37,276 nucleotides of DNA from a virus, in IMG/VR virus record IMGVR_UViG_3300031565_000157, positions 1 through 37,276 of that record. One strand, 5' to 3'. Under the pieces are notes generated by a model. That model saw only the letters and a list, made by a program, of their open reading frames with translations, did no database searches and was not told the DNA's origin. The translations under genes and the position numbers were made by a program. Of the stretch, positions 1 through 8,778 are shown piece by piece; the first letter of the stretch is position 1; every line of letters begins with the position of its first letter.

Positions 1-1
1 T

Positions 2-80
2 TAATAACGAATTTTCAGATAAGATACAGCTTGAACATTCAGGAGACATTAAAGTAAATATAAATATAAATGAAATATGA
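2..80 (+). CDS. Terminase small subunit, C-terminal tail (rest at 36879-37229)
   Basis: This is the in-frame end of the small terminase gene whose full copy lies at the right end of the window. It ends TGA at 78-80 and overlaps the large-subunit ATG by four bases (ATGA), indicating translational coupling. It is not a separate gene, only the result of where the circle was opened. Confidence 0.9.
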   Translation, partial: NNEFSDKIQLEHSGDIKVNININEI

Positions 81-127
81 AAGAAATCAATACTGATTTT
101 GACATACCTACAAAATTCAAGCCTATT
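2..127. repeat. Terminal direct repeat, left copy (circular overlap)
   Basis: These 126 bases recur at 37151-37276. The base just before each copy differs (t at 1, c at 37150). The repeat crosses the join between the small and large terminase genes, so both reading frames continue across the ends. This is what a circular or circularly permuted genome gives when cut at an arbitrary point; an exact short terminal redundancy is less likely because it lies inside coding sequence. Confidence 0.95.
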
Positions 128-1276
128 CTTAAAACTGACAAAAAATATATTATTTTGCGTGGCGGTCGTGGATCTGGTAAATCATGGCAAGCAGCAGATT
201 ACACAATTATCAATTCTTTAAAAGAAAAAAAGCGCATTCTTTGCGGTCGTGAGATACAAAATTCAATAAAGCAATCAGTACATAAACTTATATGTGATAG
301 AATAGAAACACATAAGCTGAATGATTTATTTAAAATAACTGATAATTCAATAAAAGTTTACAATGGTTCTGAGTATATTTTCATAGGTTTTCACAGAAAT
401 ATTGATAGTGTCAAATCTTGCGAGGGTGTTGACATATTCTGGGGAGAGGAAGCACAAAGCTTCTCACAAAATAGTTTAGATGTTTTAATACCAACAATAA
501 GAAAACCAGACAGTAAATTAATATTTACGTATAATCCCACTAATGAAGACGATCCCATACATAAAAAATTTACATTAACAGATAGAAATGATACATTAAA
601 TATATTAGCTAATTATTCAGATAATCCATTTTTCCCTGATGTTCTTAGAGCTGAATTAGAATATGACAAGCAATATGATTATGACAAGTATCTGCATATA
701 TGGGAAGGTCAATGTGTAGCTCACTCTGAAGATCAAGTATTTTACGGTAAGTGGGAAATATCAGATTTTGAAGCTCCTGAAGACGTAACTTTTTATCATG
801 GTTTAGACTTTGGATATTCAAACGATCCAACGGCTGCTGTAAGATGTTTTGTAAAAGATGATTGCTTATATATTGATAAAGAAAGCTTTAAAATTAAATT
901 AGAGATAACTGATACAGCCAAATACATAACAAATGATATACCAACGATTAGCAAACATCATATTATAGCAGATAGTGCAAGACCTGAAACTATAAGTCAT
1001 TTACGCAATATTAACGGAATGAATATTTCAGGTGCTAAAAAAGGGGCTGGCTCTGTAATTGACGGTATACAGAAAATTAGAGGATTCAAAAAAATATTTA
1101 TACATGAATCTTGTAAGGAAACTATTACAGAATTTAGATTATACAAATGGAAACGAAACACACAAACAGCAGTATTATTAAATGATCCTGAAGATAAACA
1201 TAATCATATTATAGACGCTTTACGCTACTCACTTGAAAAATATAATAAATCAAACTGGACGGTTCATCAGTGGTAA
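77..1276 (+). CDS. terL: Terminase large subunit (DNA packaging ATPase/nuclease)
   Basis: The motor protein that pumps phage DNA into the prohead and cuts it. The 399 aa carry a Walker A motif RGGRGSGKSW at residues 28-37, a Walker B-like GVDIFWGEEA at 117-126 and a coupling motif TYNPT near 151-155. An RNase H-like nuclease follows, with aspartates in HGLDFGYSND (D244), IIADSARPET (D299) and HIIDALRYSLE (D380). Length and motif order fit the Terminase_3/PBSX-type family, which usually goes with headful packaging. It overlaps the small subunit by 4 nt upstream and the portal by 7 nt downstream. The circular permutation of the window agrees with headful packaging, but that is inference. Confidence 0.96.
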   Translation: MKEINTDFDIPTKFKPILKTDKKYIILRGGRGSGKSWQAADYTIINSLKEKKRILCGREIQNSIKQSVHKLICDRIETHKLNDLFKITDNSIKVYNGSEYIFIGFHRNIDSVKSCEGVDIFWGEEAQSFSQNSLDVLIPTIRKPDSKLIFTYNPTNEDDPIHKKFTLTDRNDTLNILANYSDNPFFPDVLRAELEYDKQYDYDKYLHIWEGQCVAHSEDQVFYGKWEISDFEAPEDVTFYHGLDFGYSNDPTAAVRCFVKDDCLYIDKESFKIKLEITDTAKYITNDIPTISKHHIIADSARPETISHLRNINGMNISGAKKGAGSVIDGIQKIRGFKKIFIHESCKETITEFRLYKWKRNTQTAVLLNDPEDKHNHIIDALRYSLEKYNKSNWTVHQW

Positions 1277-2658
1277 ATAAAATAGAATTATCAGATAAGA
1301 ACTTTTACATATGGGATCAAGAAGAAAAGCTGAATAATGAAAGTATCGAAAGTTATATACAATCATATTTATCAGGAAACGAATTAAAAAGAATAACAGT
1401 ATATAATGATTATTATGGCGGTGACAATACCGAAATATTAAAGTATCATAAAGACCGGAAAAACAGACGGGTAACACCTAATAATTGTATTCCTACAGGA
1501 TACTATTCTACTATTATCGATACTATGGCAGGATTCATGTTTTCTAATATTCAGTATACGAGTGAACAAGAATCTGATGAAAATTTTATTGAATCATTAA
1601 ATGCAGTATTAGACAATAACAATTCAGATGTAAAAGACATGGAAAGCGGTGTAAATGCCCTTGCATATAACAAAGCTATTGAATTGGTCTATACAGTAGG
1701 TGATTCAGTAAATAAACCTGAAATTAAATTCACTTCGATAGATCCACGTCAAATGTTGCTTATTTATAATGATGATATTGAACCGTTGTTATTATGTGGT
1801 ATTAGAATAACACTTTCAAATAATAAAGATTATGATTATATGATAGATGTTATTTATAAAGACGAATGGCAATATTATTATTTAAAAAATGGGAAGTTGT
1901 CATCACGAAAAGAAAGTAAAACGTTATTATTTTCGGAATGTCCTGTCATAGTTTACAGAGCTGAAATCTTGACAGATAAAAGTCCGTTTAATATCGTTAT
2001 TCCGTATATTGTAGCACTTGACAATGTGGTAACTGGAAATAGTGACGACATTGACAAATTAACAGACGCTATTTTAATATTGACGAAAATGCTTGATGCT
2101 GACACTTTAAAGAATCTCAAAGAGCTTAAAGCCATATCTGGAATGGATGAAAAAGACAGAGTTGAATATGTCGAAAAAAATAACAGTCCTGAGTTTAGAC
2201 AATACGTTTCTAAGCTGCTTATAAATGAAATACACAAACATTCTCATGTGGTAGACTGGTATAATCCAGACAGTGGAATATCAGGAGATGCAAGCGCCAA
2301 GGCTTTAAGAACCCGATTATTCGATATGTCAATGTATTCTAAACGATTAGAGAAAGTATACATCAAAGGACTTAAAAAGCGTATTAAACTAATTGCTGAA
2401 ATGATGAAAATTACAGATCAAGGATATGGAAATATAAGCATAAAATTAAATAGAGAGATACCATCTGAATTTTTAGACCTTGCACCTGTATTAAATAATC
2501 TTGAATTTATTTCGACACCAAGTAAACTTGAAATGCTCGGAATGAATGTTGAAAAAGAAATTAAAAAACTTGATGAAGAAAAAACAGCAAATGTGGCACG
2601 GTTTATGCAAGAGTCAAGAGTGACAGACGGTGTGACAAATGAAGAGGATGATAATTAA
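1270..2658 (+). CDS. Portal protein (SPP1 gp6-like)
   Basis: Forms the dodecameric ring at the capsid vertex through which DNA passes. The frame opens with GTG at 1270, inside the end of terL; there is no ATG nearby, so GTG is the likely start. Residues about 45-95 have the pattern of the SPP1 gp6/PF05133 family: YYGGDNTEI, then NNCIPTGYYSTIIDTMAGFMF-like text. The 462-aa length and the place between terL and the head-morphogenesis gene fit. The C-terminus is rich in charged residues, typical of the internal crown. The family is assigned from pattern and order, not from a search. Confidence 0.9.
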   Translation: MVNKIELSDKNFYIWDQEEKLNNESIESYIQSYLSGNELKRITVYNDYYGGDNTEILKYHKDRKNRRVTPNNCIPTGYYSTIIDTMAGFMFSNIQYTSEQESDENFIESLNAVLDNNNSDVKDMESGVNALAYNKAIELVYTVGDSVNKPEIKFTSIDPRQMLLIYNDDIEPLLLCGIRITLSNNKDYDYMIDVIYKDEWQYYYLKNGKLSSRKESKTLLFSECPVIVYRAEILTDKSPFNIVIPYIVALDNVVTGNSDDIDKLTDAILILTKMLDADTLKNLKELKAISGMDEKDRVEYVEKNNSPEFRQYVSKLLINEIHKHSHVVDWYNPDSGISGDASAKALRTRLFDMSMYSKRLEKVYIKGLKKRIKLIAEMMKITDQGYGNISIKLNREIPSEFLDLAPVLNNLEFISTPSKLEMLGMNVEKEIKKLDEEKTANVARFMQESRVTDGVTNEEDDN

Positions 2659-2697
2659 AAACTGACTGCTCAAATAAAAATCAAATGGGCAATCCAT
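2614..2697 (-). CDS. 27-aa hydrophobic mini-protein (moron)
   Basis: A minus-strand ORF starting ATG at 2697 with a consensus AGGAGG (complement of 2703-2708) five bases upstream. That ribosome site is stronger than those of most genes here. The peptide MDCPFDFYLS... has a run of aliphatic residues (FLIIILFICH) that could sit in a membrane. Its RBS overlaps the stop of the gene at 2708-2941, so the two probably share a transcript. It runs 45 nt into the portal gene antisense. The size is small, so the call rests on the RBS and the operon position. Confidence 0.5.
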   Translation of the reverse strand: MDCPFDFYLSSQFLIIILFICHTVCHS

Positions 2698-2707
2698 AAT
2701 GTCCTCC

Positions 2708-2941
2708 TTAATCAAATTTGATTTTATAGTTTGGTAGTATTTTTTTAATTGGTTCATCAATAGCGCAATTAATGGGTAGAGAATATAAGTTTCCATAGGT
2801 GTCAGCAATTATATGATACACACATTCATCATATTTTTGGCATAAGAAACCATCTATGTCAATAAATAATCTGTCAGGTTCAACATCTTCTAATGTCGGG
2901 TTTTTTATACTTTCTTTTTCTTTTTCAATAAATTCAATCAT
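2708..2941 (-). CDS. Small acidic protein, minus-strand moron
   Basis: 77 aa, start ATG at 2941 with GGAGAC upstream. A longer in-frame start at 2983 would overlap the promoter, so it was not used. The sequence is acidic and hydrophilic (for example FIDIDGFLCQKYDECVYHII) and I do not recognise a family. It sits alone against the direction of the head operon, between portal and head-morphogenesis genes, with its own sigma-70 promoter. This is the usual layout of a moron, a later-acquired gene often expressed in the lysogen or early in infection. Confidence 0.75.
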   Translation of the reverse strand: MIEFIEKEKESIKNPTLEDVEPDRLFIDIDGFLCQKYDECVYHIIADTYGNLYSLPINCAIDEPIKKILPNYKIKFD

Positions 2942-2965
2942 AATAGTCTCCTTACTTTTTATTTC

Positions 2966-2994
2966 AATATACATAACAATCAAATAAATGTCAA
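2966..2994 (-). promoter_or_regulatory. Sigma-70 promoter for the 2708-2941 moron
   Basis: On the minus strand a consensus -35 TTGACA (complement of 2989-2994) is followed after 17 bases by TATATT (complement of 2966-2971). It faces the minus-strand gene starting at 2941 and sits in a short non-coding gap. Confidence 0.8.
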
Positions 2995-3010
2995 GTAAAA
3001 AAAGGAAAAA

Positions 3011-4063
3011 ATGTCATTTAAATCATTTCAAGAATTAGGGTATGACTTAACCGATGCAGAAATAAAAGCATACGAAAAACAGATAGTACAATCATATCAA
3101 ACAGTATTAAAAGAGCTTAAAGACAGCATTGAAAAAAGTTACTCTGTATTAGCAGGAATAACACCCGAAAACGGAAACTACTACAATGAATTTCTTAAAC
3201 ATGGACGTAAAGAAAAACTATTCATTGAAATAACTAAACAATACAATGATCTTTATAAACAACTTAATAGCACAGTTTCAAATGCTTCTAAAATTGCAAT
3301 CACTAACAACTATTATAGACAGCTATATTCAAAATCATGGTTAGCTGAAGAACTTAAATTTATTGTTATTCCTGAATCGATAGTTGAATTATCTGTTTAC
3401 GGTTCTGATACAGCATGGAAGGAAATTACAAAAAGTATAGCTGAAAAATTCGGGAAAGATCAATATAAAGCTCCTTATGGTACTTTATCAGATTTATTAC
3501 AAAATAACAAAGTTGATGAATTAAAAAAGATACAGACTTTAATAAGTCAGGGGTTACAAGCTGGTAAAAGTGCGAAAGATTTAGTAAAAGACTTATCTTC
3601 TATTATCGGTGGCATATCAGAAAAAGAAGCGAGTGGTTTTATTTCAAATGCAATGAGGATATTAAGAACTGAAACTAATAGAACTATGAACGACGCTGCA
3701 TTCGCAAGTGCGAAAGCTGCAGAATCGCAAGGAATAAATATTAAAAAAATGTGGTCGGCAACACTTGACAGTGGTACAAGACCTATACACGGACAACTTG
3801 ACGGACAAATAAGGGAACTCGATTCACCTTTTAATGGCGGCGGTTATGAAGTACAACGCCCCGGAACTTTCCCTTCAGCAGGTCAAAATATAAATTGCAG
3901 ATGTACGACAGTTGACATTATAGATGATACTTTACCAACCGCAAGACGTGGAAGAAATCCTGTAACTGGTGAAAATGAAGTATTTGATTATACTGACTTT
4001 ACAGACTGGGCAGAAAGTAACGGATTAGCATATAATAAGTCTGGTAGACTTGTTAAAATATAA
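3011..4063 (+). CDS. Head morphogenesis / minor capsid protein (Mu F, SPP1 gp7-like)
   Basis: 350 aa. The C-terminal part (about 225-310) matches the PF04233 pattern: arginine-rich RILRTETNRTMNDAA, then KMWSATLDSGTRPIHGQLDG, then GTFPSAGQNINCRCTTVDI with the cysteine pair CRC. These proteins bind the portal and stay in the mature head, where they help DNA ejection or head assembly. The N-terminal 200 residues are helical and variable, as usual. The start ATG at 3011 follows AAAGGA. Gene order (portal, F-like, scaffold, capsid) supports the call. Confidence 0.9.
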   Translation: MSFKSFQELGYDLTDAEIKAYEKQIVQSYQTVLKELKDSIEKSYSVLAGITPENGNYYNEFLKHGRKEKLFIEITKQYNDLYKQLNSTVSNASKIAITNNYYRQLYSKSWLAEELKFIVIPESIVELSVYGSDTAWKEITKSIAEKFGKDQYKAPYGTLSDLLQNNKVDELKKIQTLISQGLQAGKSAKDLVKDLSSIIGGISEKEASGFISNAMRILRTETNRTMNDAAFASAKAAESQGINIKKMWSATLDSGTRPIHGQLDGQIRELDSPFNGGGYEVQRPGTFPSAGQNINCRCTTVDIIDDTLPTARRGRNPVTGENEVFDYTDFTDWAESNGLAYNKSGRLVKI

Positions 4064-4074
4064 AGGATATTTAA

Positions 4075-4317
4075 ATGAAAGAAGAAATAAAAAAATTAGT
4101 TATAGATCGCTTAAGAGAAGAAAAAGATTTTACTGCTTTAAGTGTTAAGAATGTTATAGGCGATAATAAATTTATTGGTTATCCAGTTATAATATATATT
4201 AATGAAGGTGTTGATTTAATAATTAGCGAAGAAGTTTTTTATTCCAATTTTGATGAATACATAGACAAGGAAAATTCAAATAAAGATTGGATTGAACTAA
4301 AATATAAAGGAGATTAA
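4075..4317 (+). CDS. Conserved-position head-operon protein, unknown
   Basis: 80 aa between the head-morphogenesis and scaffold genes, start ATG preceded by AAGGA. It opens with a basic helix (KEEIKKLVIDRLREEKDF) and then shows alternating hydrophobic residues suggestive of a small alpha/beta fold. It has no membrane segment and no cysteines. The tight spacing (11 nt before, 2 nt after) makes it part of the head operon. I do not recognise the family. Confidence 0.75.
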   Translation: MKEEIKKLVIDRLREEKDFTALSVKNVIGDNKFIGYPVIIYINEGVDLIISEEVFYSNFDEYIDKENSNKDWIELKYKGD

Positions 4318-4319
4318 AA

Positions 4320-4937
4320 ATGGAAACAGATAAAAATCTGGATCAGGCTATACAGCAGGATACGGGAACAGAAGCTCCGAAGGGTGAAAACCAGTCAAAC
4401 GATTTAGAATCAAGATTAGCAGAATTAGAAAAAAGATATAAGTCTGAAATATCAGGACTTAACAGAAAAATTTCTGATACTGAGAAAGAAAAACAGGCTC
4501 TTGATAAAAAGGTTAGAGAATCTGAACTTGAAAAATTAAGTGACAAAGAGAGAGCCGAAGAAGAAATAAGAATAGCAAAAGAAAATATTGCAGAACTTAA
4601 AAAAACAGAAATGGAATTTATAACAAAAGACAGATTAAACAATTTAGGATTATCAAAGGAATCAGTATCAAAATTGATTGAGATTGTAAAAGGTAATGAT
4701 GAATCAGAAATTGACAAAATAGTTGAAATATTAGGATCTGTCATAAATGCAGAATCAGAAATAAGAAAAGAAAAAACTATAAATCAAGCTCTTGGTGGTA
4801 CAGCTCCAAAAATTGGACTTACTACAAATGCTAATAGTTTACAAACTTATTATGATAACGCAAAATCAAAAGGCGACACGGCTTTGATGGTGAGTATTAA
4901 AAGACAAGCCGGCAATGAAGGAATAAACATAATTTAA
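4320..4937 (+). CDS. Capsid scaffolding protein
   Basis: 205 aa, acidic and glutamine-rich N-terminus, then a long coiled coil (about residues 28-105: repeated LESRLAELEKRYKSEIS-like heptads), then a more compact C-terminus. This is the build of GP20/DUF4355-type scaffolds, which guide capsid assembly and are removed before packaging. It lies directly upstream of the major capsid gene, the standard place. There is no protease gene nearby, so the scaffold would have to leave intact or be cleaved by another enzyme. Confidence 0.85.
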   Translation: METDKNLDQAIQQDTGTEAPKGENQSNDLESRLAELEKRYKSEISGLNRKISDTEKEKQALDKKVRESELEKLSDKERAEEEIRIAKENIAELKKTEMEFITKDRLNNLGLSKESVSKLIEIVKGNDESEIDKIVEILGSVINAESEIRKEKTINQALGGTAPKIGLTTNANSLQTYYDNAKSKGDTALMVSIKRQAGNEGINII

Positions 4938-4950
4938 AAGAGGTAACAAT

Positions 4951-5901
4951 ATGGGATCTACAAGCGCAGTAGCGCAAAGTTATAATGACACTAACGTCTT
5001 AGGCGAAGTGCTTCAGATTGGAGCAACAAGAAACACCGGGCAGTTTCTATCTGCTATTTCAGCAAATGGAACTAAAAGAGTAAATTCTCAAAATTTCGTA
5101 ATGACAGCATCCTATTCACTTGATGCAGGAAGCCAAAATGTAATTGACGAAACAGCTTCTTTGACTGCTGGAACTTCAAAGTTCTATGCAAAAAGTCAAG
5201 AATATAATGTTTGTCAACTTAGCAAATTAGATCTTGCAGTTTCACATCTTAGACTTTCAGCAACTCAACAATTATCAAATCCAAATGCTGATATTGGCGG
5301 ATTCGCTCCAACAGTTTCAGAATTTGATAGAGCCGTTTCAAATGGCATGGCTCAATTTTCTGCAGACTGGGAATACTCAGCAATCAACGGAACTTTTGTA
5401 GATAGATCAGTAGTAACAACTGATGTGGCTATGGGCGGACTTCTTGATACAACTGTCGGAATTCAAACTAATACAGAAGCTGCTGGTGGTCTTACACTTA
5501 CAAGAACACATTTGAATAATCTACTTGTAACAATGACAGAAAACGGCGCTCAACTTCAAAGACCAGCACTATTATGCAGACCTAAATATCTACCTATTCT
5601 TTCAGGGCTTTTTGGATATCAGCCGGCTGATTGGAATATGGGTGGCGTGGCAATAAAAAATATACTAACTGACTTCGGCAATTTTGGTATTATATGGACT
5701 AATGCAGCTCCGGATAATACTCTTATTGTAGCTGACTTGTCATATATTTATCCTGTTGTACTTCCTCAACCAAACGGACAAGATGTTTCATTAGTTGAAT
5801 ATGTTGACGGCGGTTCAGCTCAAAAAGGTTATATTCAAGGTTTTATAGGTGTTGATTTTACAGCTGAATCATTCCATGGCAAAATCACAGGATTGGCGTG
5901 A
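4951..5901 (+). CDS. Major capsid protein (HK97-fold, by position)
   Basis: 316 aa that would form the shell hexamers and pentamers. The start is ATG after AGAGGTAAC. The sequence is rich in small and polar residues, with a segment NGTKRVNSQNFVMTASY near the N-terminus and paired aromatic/acidic strands near the C-terminus. The organisation resembles DUF5309/SU10-type capsid proteins, but I cannot confirm which HK97 subfamily. Its place after the scaffold and before a surface protein, and the near absence of cysteine, fit a capsid. Confidence 0.85.
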   Translation: MGSTSAVAQSYNDTNVLGEVLQIGATRNTGQFLSAISANGTKRVNSQNFVMTASYSLDAGSQNVIDETASLTAGTSKFYAKSQEYNVCQLSKLDLAVSHLRLSATQQLSNPNADIGGFAPTVSEFDRAVSNGMAQFSADWEYSAINGTFVDRSVVTTDVAMGGLLDTTVGIQTNTEAAGGLTLTRTHLNNLLVTMTENGAQLQRPALLCRPKYLPILSGLFGYQPADWNMGGVAIKNILTDFGNFGIIWTNAAPDNTLIVADLSYIYPVVLPQPNGQDVSLVEYVDGGSAQKGYIQGFIGVDFTAESFHGKITGLA

Positions 5902-5910
5902 GGTGGTTAA

Positions 5911-7092
5911 ATGAAAAATTATAATTTTAATAAATATTCAGGAATACAACCAGCAACAAGAGATGCATTAAACGGATTATATGAAAGCGGTGGACTACCT
6001 CAAATTAAAGGCAAATGGTTTTTTGTAGATCCTGCAAATAGCACAGCTACAGTAGGCGGTGAAGCTGATAGTCCAGTCGCAAGTATTGAAAACGCTTATG
6101 ATCTTTGTACTTCTGGAAATGGTGACGGTATTGTATTGTTATCAGGTGGTACAACTTCAGCTAAAACAACTTCATATTTAAAACAGCCTTTAGCATGGTC
6201 AAAACATGGTATTACTGTTGTGGGTGTTGCCGCTCCAACTCGTATGGGTGGACGTGCAAGAGTAGCGAATAAAACCGTTACAACAACAGCAGCTTTAACA
6301 GCAATTGCAAACACTTCTATTTCAAGGGCTGCAGGTTCTTTTATTACTGACGGTTGGGAAGTTGGAATGCAGTTTATTTCAAATGTTGATGCGGCTGCTA
6401 TTACAGTTACAGTTGTAACAGCTTTGAAAATTACTTGTACAGGTACTTTAACAGTCGGTGCGCATACTTCAATCACAAGTGTTGACACTAATCTTGTTAC
6501 AGTAAGCGGAGACAACAACGCATTTTATAATGTTCATTTTGGGAACTTCGGTTCTAATGTTCTTGAAGTCGGATGCGTAGAAGTTACAGGAAATAGAAAC
6601 TATTTCGGAAATTGTCATTTAATCGGTGCAGGACATGCAACACCAGCAGCCGCAACTGGTGCGTATGATCTAAAACTTAACGCAGCTGAAGAGACTACTT
6701 TTGAAAACTGTACTTTTGGGACTGATACAATTATCAGAGCTGCAGCAAACGGAAATATAGTTTATGATGGTACATGTTACAGAAATAGATTTTATGGATG
6801 CGATGTCATAAGCTATTCCGCTACTGCTGGGCATGGTGCTGTAAATATAATTGACGTTACTGCAATGTCAGGCGTTGATATATTTTCAGGATGTAGGTTC
6901 ATTAACTGGAAGCCGAACGGATACGGCGCTTTGACAAAAGCGGTTATCGGTTCAACTCCTACAAGTGGGCACTTGCTTTTTGATTCATGTTCATTCTTTG
7001 GATATACTGCAGTCGGTGCAACAAGTGCGGTTTATGTTGCTAACTCGGCGGTTGTAGCATCTGGAGCTGGTGGTATTGCAACAACTATTTAA
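5911..7092 (+). CDS. Beta-helix capsid surface / decoration protein
   Basis: 393 aa. From about residue 165 it shows repeated short strands with N/C/G turns (NNAFYNVHFGNFGS, NRNYFGNCHLIGAG, ENCTFGTDTIIRAA, NRFYGCDVISYSA, SGCRFINWKP), the pattern of a right-handed parallel beta-helix. It directly follows the capsid gene (9-nt gap) and is closed by a strong terminator, so it is probably made at high level and placed on the capsid as a fibre or decoration. A carbohydrate-binding role is possible. Identification rests on repeats and position. Confidence 0.75.
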   Translation: MKNYNFNKYSGIQPATRDALNGLYESGGLPQIKGKWFFVDPANSTATVGGEADSPVASIENAYDLCTSGNGDGIVLLSGGTTSAKTTSYLKQPLAWSKHGITVVGVAAPTRMGGRARVANKTVTTTAALTAIANTSISRAAGSFITDGWEVGMQFISNVDAAAITVTVVTALKITCTGTLTVGAHTSITSVDTNLVTVSGDNNAFYNVHFGNFGSNVLEVGCVEVTGNRNYFGNCHLIGAGHATPAAATGAYDLKLNAAEETTFENCTFGTDTIIRAAANGNIVYDGTCYRNRFYGCDVISYSATAGHGAVNIIDVTAMSGVDIFSGCRFINWKPNGYGALTKAVIGSTPTSGHLLFDSCSFFGYTAVGATSAVYVANSAVVASGAGGIATTI

Positions 7093-7104
7093 CGTAAAAT
7101 TTCA

Positions 7105-7126
7105 GGGGGCTAAATGCCCCCTTTTT
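7105..7126 (+). terminator. Rho-independent terminator after the capsid gene block
   Basis: GGGGGC (7105-7110), loop TAAAT, GCCCCC (7116-7121), then five T. It lies between the beta-helix gene and the next gene at 7140. It probably reduces read-through, so that capsid-block mRNA exceeds that of the connectors and tail. Confidence 0.93.
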
Positions 7127-7139
7127 AAAAGAGGTTCAA

Positions 7140-7682
7140 ATGAGTACTTCAGCAATTGTTGAAAATATGAATTTAGCTAAGGATACATTAACTAATTTTC
7201 CGATATCAATTAGCGGAGATCATGCATATATACACAAACAAAAAGCTTATACGGCATTAGTCAGTGTTGGTACTATTTCAGCAGCTTACAAAATAGGTTT
7301 TAAAACTCCAAGTGTTGCAAGCGGGAAATATGTACACTGGAGACCTACAGGTATATCTTCAAGCGCAAATTATGTAGCTGCTATTTTATATGAAGGTGAC
7401 GCTTTTACAGGTGGCGATGCAGTAACACCAATAAACAGATACAGAGCTTCTATAATAGGATCATCAATGCAAACATTTGCTAAAGGTGTTACGGTAACAC
7501 CATCAGGAACTATAATTGATTTGGACGGTTTTGGCACTTCAGGAACTCCGAATAATAGAAGCGGCGGTGGTTCAAAATCAGATGAAGAACTTGTTTTAAA
7601 AGCTAATACAAACTATGTTTTACAATTAACGCCAGCAGGTGAAACAGTATGCACAGCAAAATTATTCTGGTATGAAGAATAA
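7140..7682 (+). CDS. Virion surface protein A (paralogue of the next gene)
   Basis: 180 aa, beta-rich, starting MSTSAIVENM. The C-terminal half has GGDAVTPINRYR, then SGGGSKSDEELVL, then NTNYVLQLTPAGE and an aromatic end FWYEE. The same order of elements occurs in the next gene, so the two are tandem paralogues. Proteins of this size between capsid and connector genes are often capsid fibres or decoration proteins; the exact role is unknown. The start ATG follows AAGAGG, just behind the terminator. Confidence 0.75.
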   Translation: MSTSAIVENMNLAKDTLTNFPISISGDHAYIHKQKAYTALVSVGTISAAYKIGFKTPSVASGKYVHWRPTGISSSANYVAAILYEGDAFTGGDAVTPINRYRASIIGSSMQTFAKGVTVTPSGTIIDLDGFGTSGTPNNRSGGGSKSDEELVLKANTNYVLQLTPAGETVCTAKLFWYEE

Positions 7683-7686
7683 TAAA

Positions 7687-8211
7687 ATGACTATATCCAA
7701 AATTGTAGAAACATTAGATATCGGTATTAAAGATTATTTATGGGTGCTTAAAGAGCAGGGTAAAGAATTTTATCATCAGGGCATTTATGAAATTGCTGAT
7801 TCATCTTCTATAAATTTTTTAATTGATTTTTCAGGACATACAAGTAATAAAAAACAAATAATAGCAATACCAGCCGTATATCATACACTCTATGGATCAG
7901 TTAAAGTACAAGTTTATAGAAATACAAATTATACAGGTGGTTCTGTTGTTCCTTTTTATTGCACTAATACCATAATAAATTCTACAATGGAAACAGTTGT
8001 AAAAACAGGTGCATCTGGAGAAACACAAGGAGTTTTGACCGAAGCTCGTAATGTTGGTGTTGGTGCGACAAATCACTCAAGTGGCGGAGATGCTTCAAGT
8101 GTTGGAATAGAATTTATACGACCATCAACAAGCAAGACTTTAATAGTGATTACAAATAACTCAGGGGAAACAACAGAAGTAACATTTGCACAAGTATTTT
8201 ATGAAATATAA
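7687..8211 (+). CDS. Virion surface protein B (paralogue of the previous gene)
   Basis: 174 aa from ATG 7687; in-frame upstream codons at 7639 and 7672 would overlap the previous gene and have no better ribosome site. It opens MTISKIVETL (compare MSTSAIVENM), has TGGSVVPFYCTN, then HSSGGDASSVGIEF and ends with SGETTEVTFAQVFYEI, the same plan as its neighbour. Identity is low, so the duplication is old. Likely a second virion surface or fibre subunit. Confidence 0.75.
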   Translation: MTISKIVETLDIGIKDYLWVLKEQGKEFYHQGIYEIADSSSINFLIDFSGHTSNKKQIIAIPAVYHTLYGSVKVQVYRNTNYTGGSVVPFYCTNTIINSTMETVVKTGASGETQGVLTEARNVGVGATNHSSGGDASSVGIEFIRPSTSKTLIVITNNSGETTEVTFAQVFYEI

Positions 8212-8220
8212 AGGGTAAAT

Positions 8221-8757
8221 ATGAATATAAATTTAATAACGCTTGCAACGGTAAAGACTCATTTGGGATTATCAGCTACAACATACGATACGCAAATTAC
8301 TGCAATGATTCCTATTGTTTCAAGTGATGTAAGACGTATATTAAATAATAATTTCGATAAATATGTACTGTCAATATCAACCGAAGATAGTACTTCAATT
8401 GAACTTAATGAATACTATCCAGTCGGTCAGGTATTACAAGGAACTGGTATTCCAGACGATACTTATCTAACTGATTTTAATCCCGTTACTGAAGTTTATA
8501 CGATGTCAGCAGCTGCAACTTCAGACGGAACTTATGTCTATCCAACTGTTTTAATTTCGCAGTTTCCTACAATTGCGAAGATGATTTTTTATAGATTGTC
8601 AACAGCTACAACAGGAAACGCAAGCGAAAAAAATATTCAATCTATTTCATACGGTCCTATTTCTAAAACATTTTCAGAATCCGAAATAAATAAAAAATAC
8701 AACTATCCGCAAAGTTTAATAAACGATTTAGGCACTCCATACGCAAAAGTAGGATAA
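8221..8757 (+). CDS. Head-tail connector, gp6/gp15-like adaptor
   Basis: 178 aa, start MNINLITLATVKTHLGLSATTYDTQIT, the typical opening of the Phage_connect_1 / HK97 gp6-like family, where the ring sits beneath the portal. Residues about 45-110 form a beta-rich insertion (IELNEYYPVGQVLQGTGIPDDTYL) not found in the shortest members. The helical core resumes at QFPTIAKMIFYRLS. It lies between surface-protein and closure genes, as expected. Confidence 0.85.
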   Translation: MNINLITLATVKTHLGLSATTYDTQITAMIPIVSSDVRRILNNNFDKYVLSISTEDSTSIELNEYYPVGQVLQGTGIPDDTYLTDFNPVTEVYTMSAAATSDGTYVYPTVLISQFPTIAKMIFYRLSTATTGNASEKNIQSISYGPISKTFSESEINKKYNYPQSLINDLGTPYAKVG

Positions 8758-8778
8758 TAAAAAATAAGGAATGTACAC

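Noticed and set aside
4343-4744. 133-aa minus-strand ORF inside the scaffold gene
   Set aside because: Serine/leucine-rich antisense of a coiled coil; typical shadow.
6096-6518. 140-aa minus-strand ORF inside the beta-helix gene
   Set aside because: Valine/alanine-rich antisense shadow of a GT-rich coding region; no start signal and unlike any protein.
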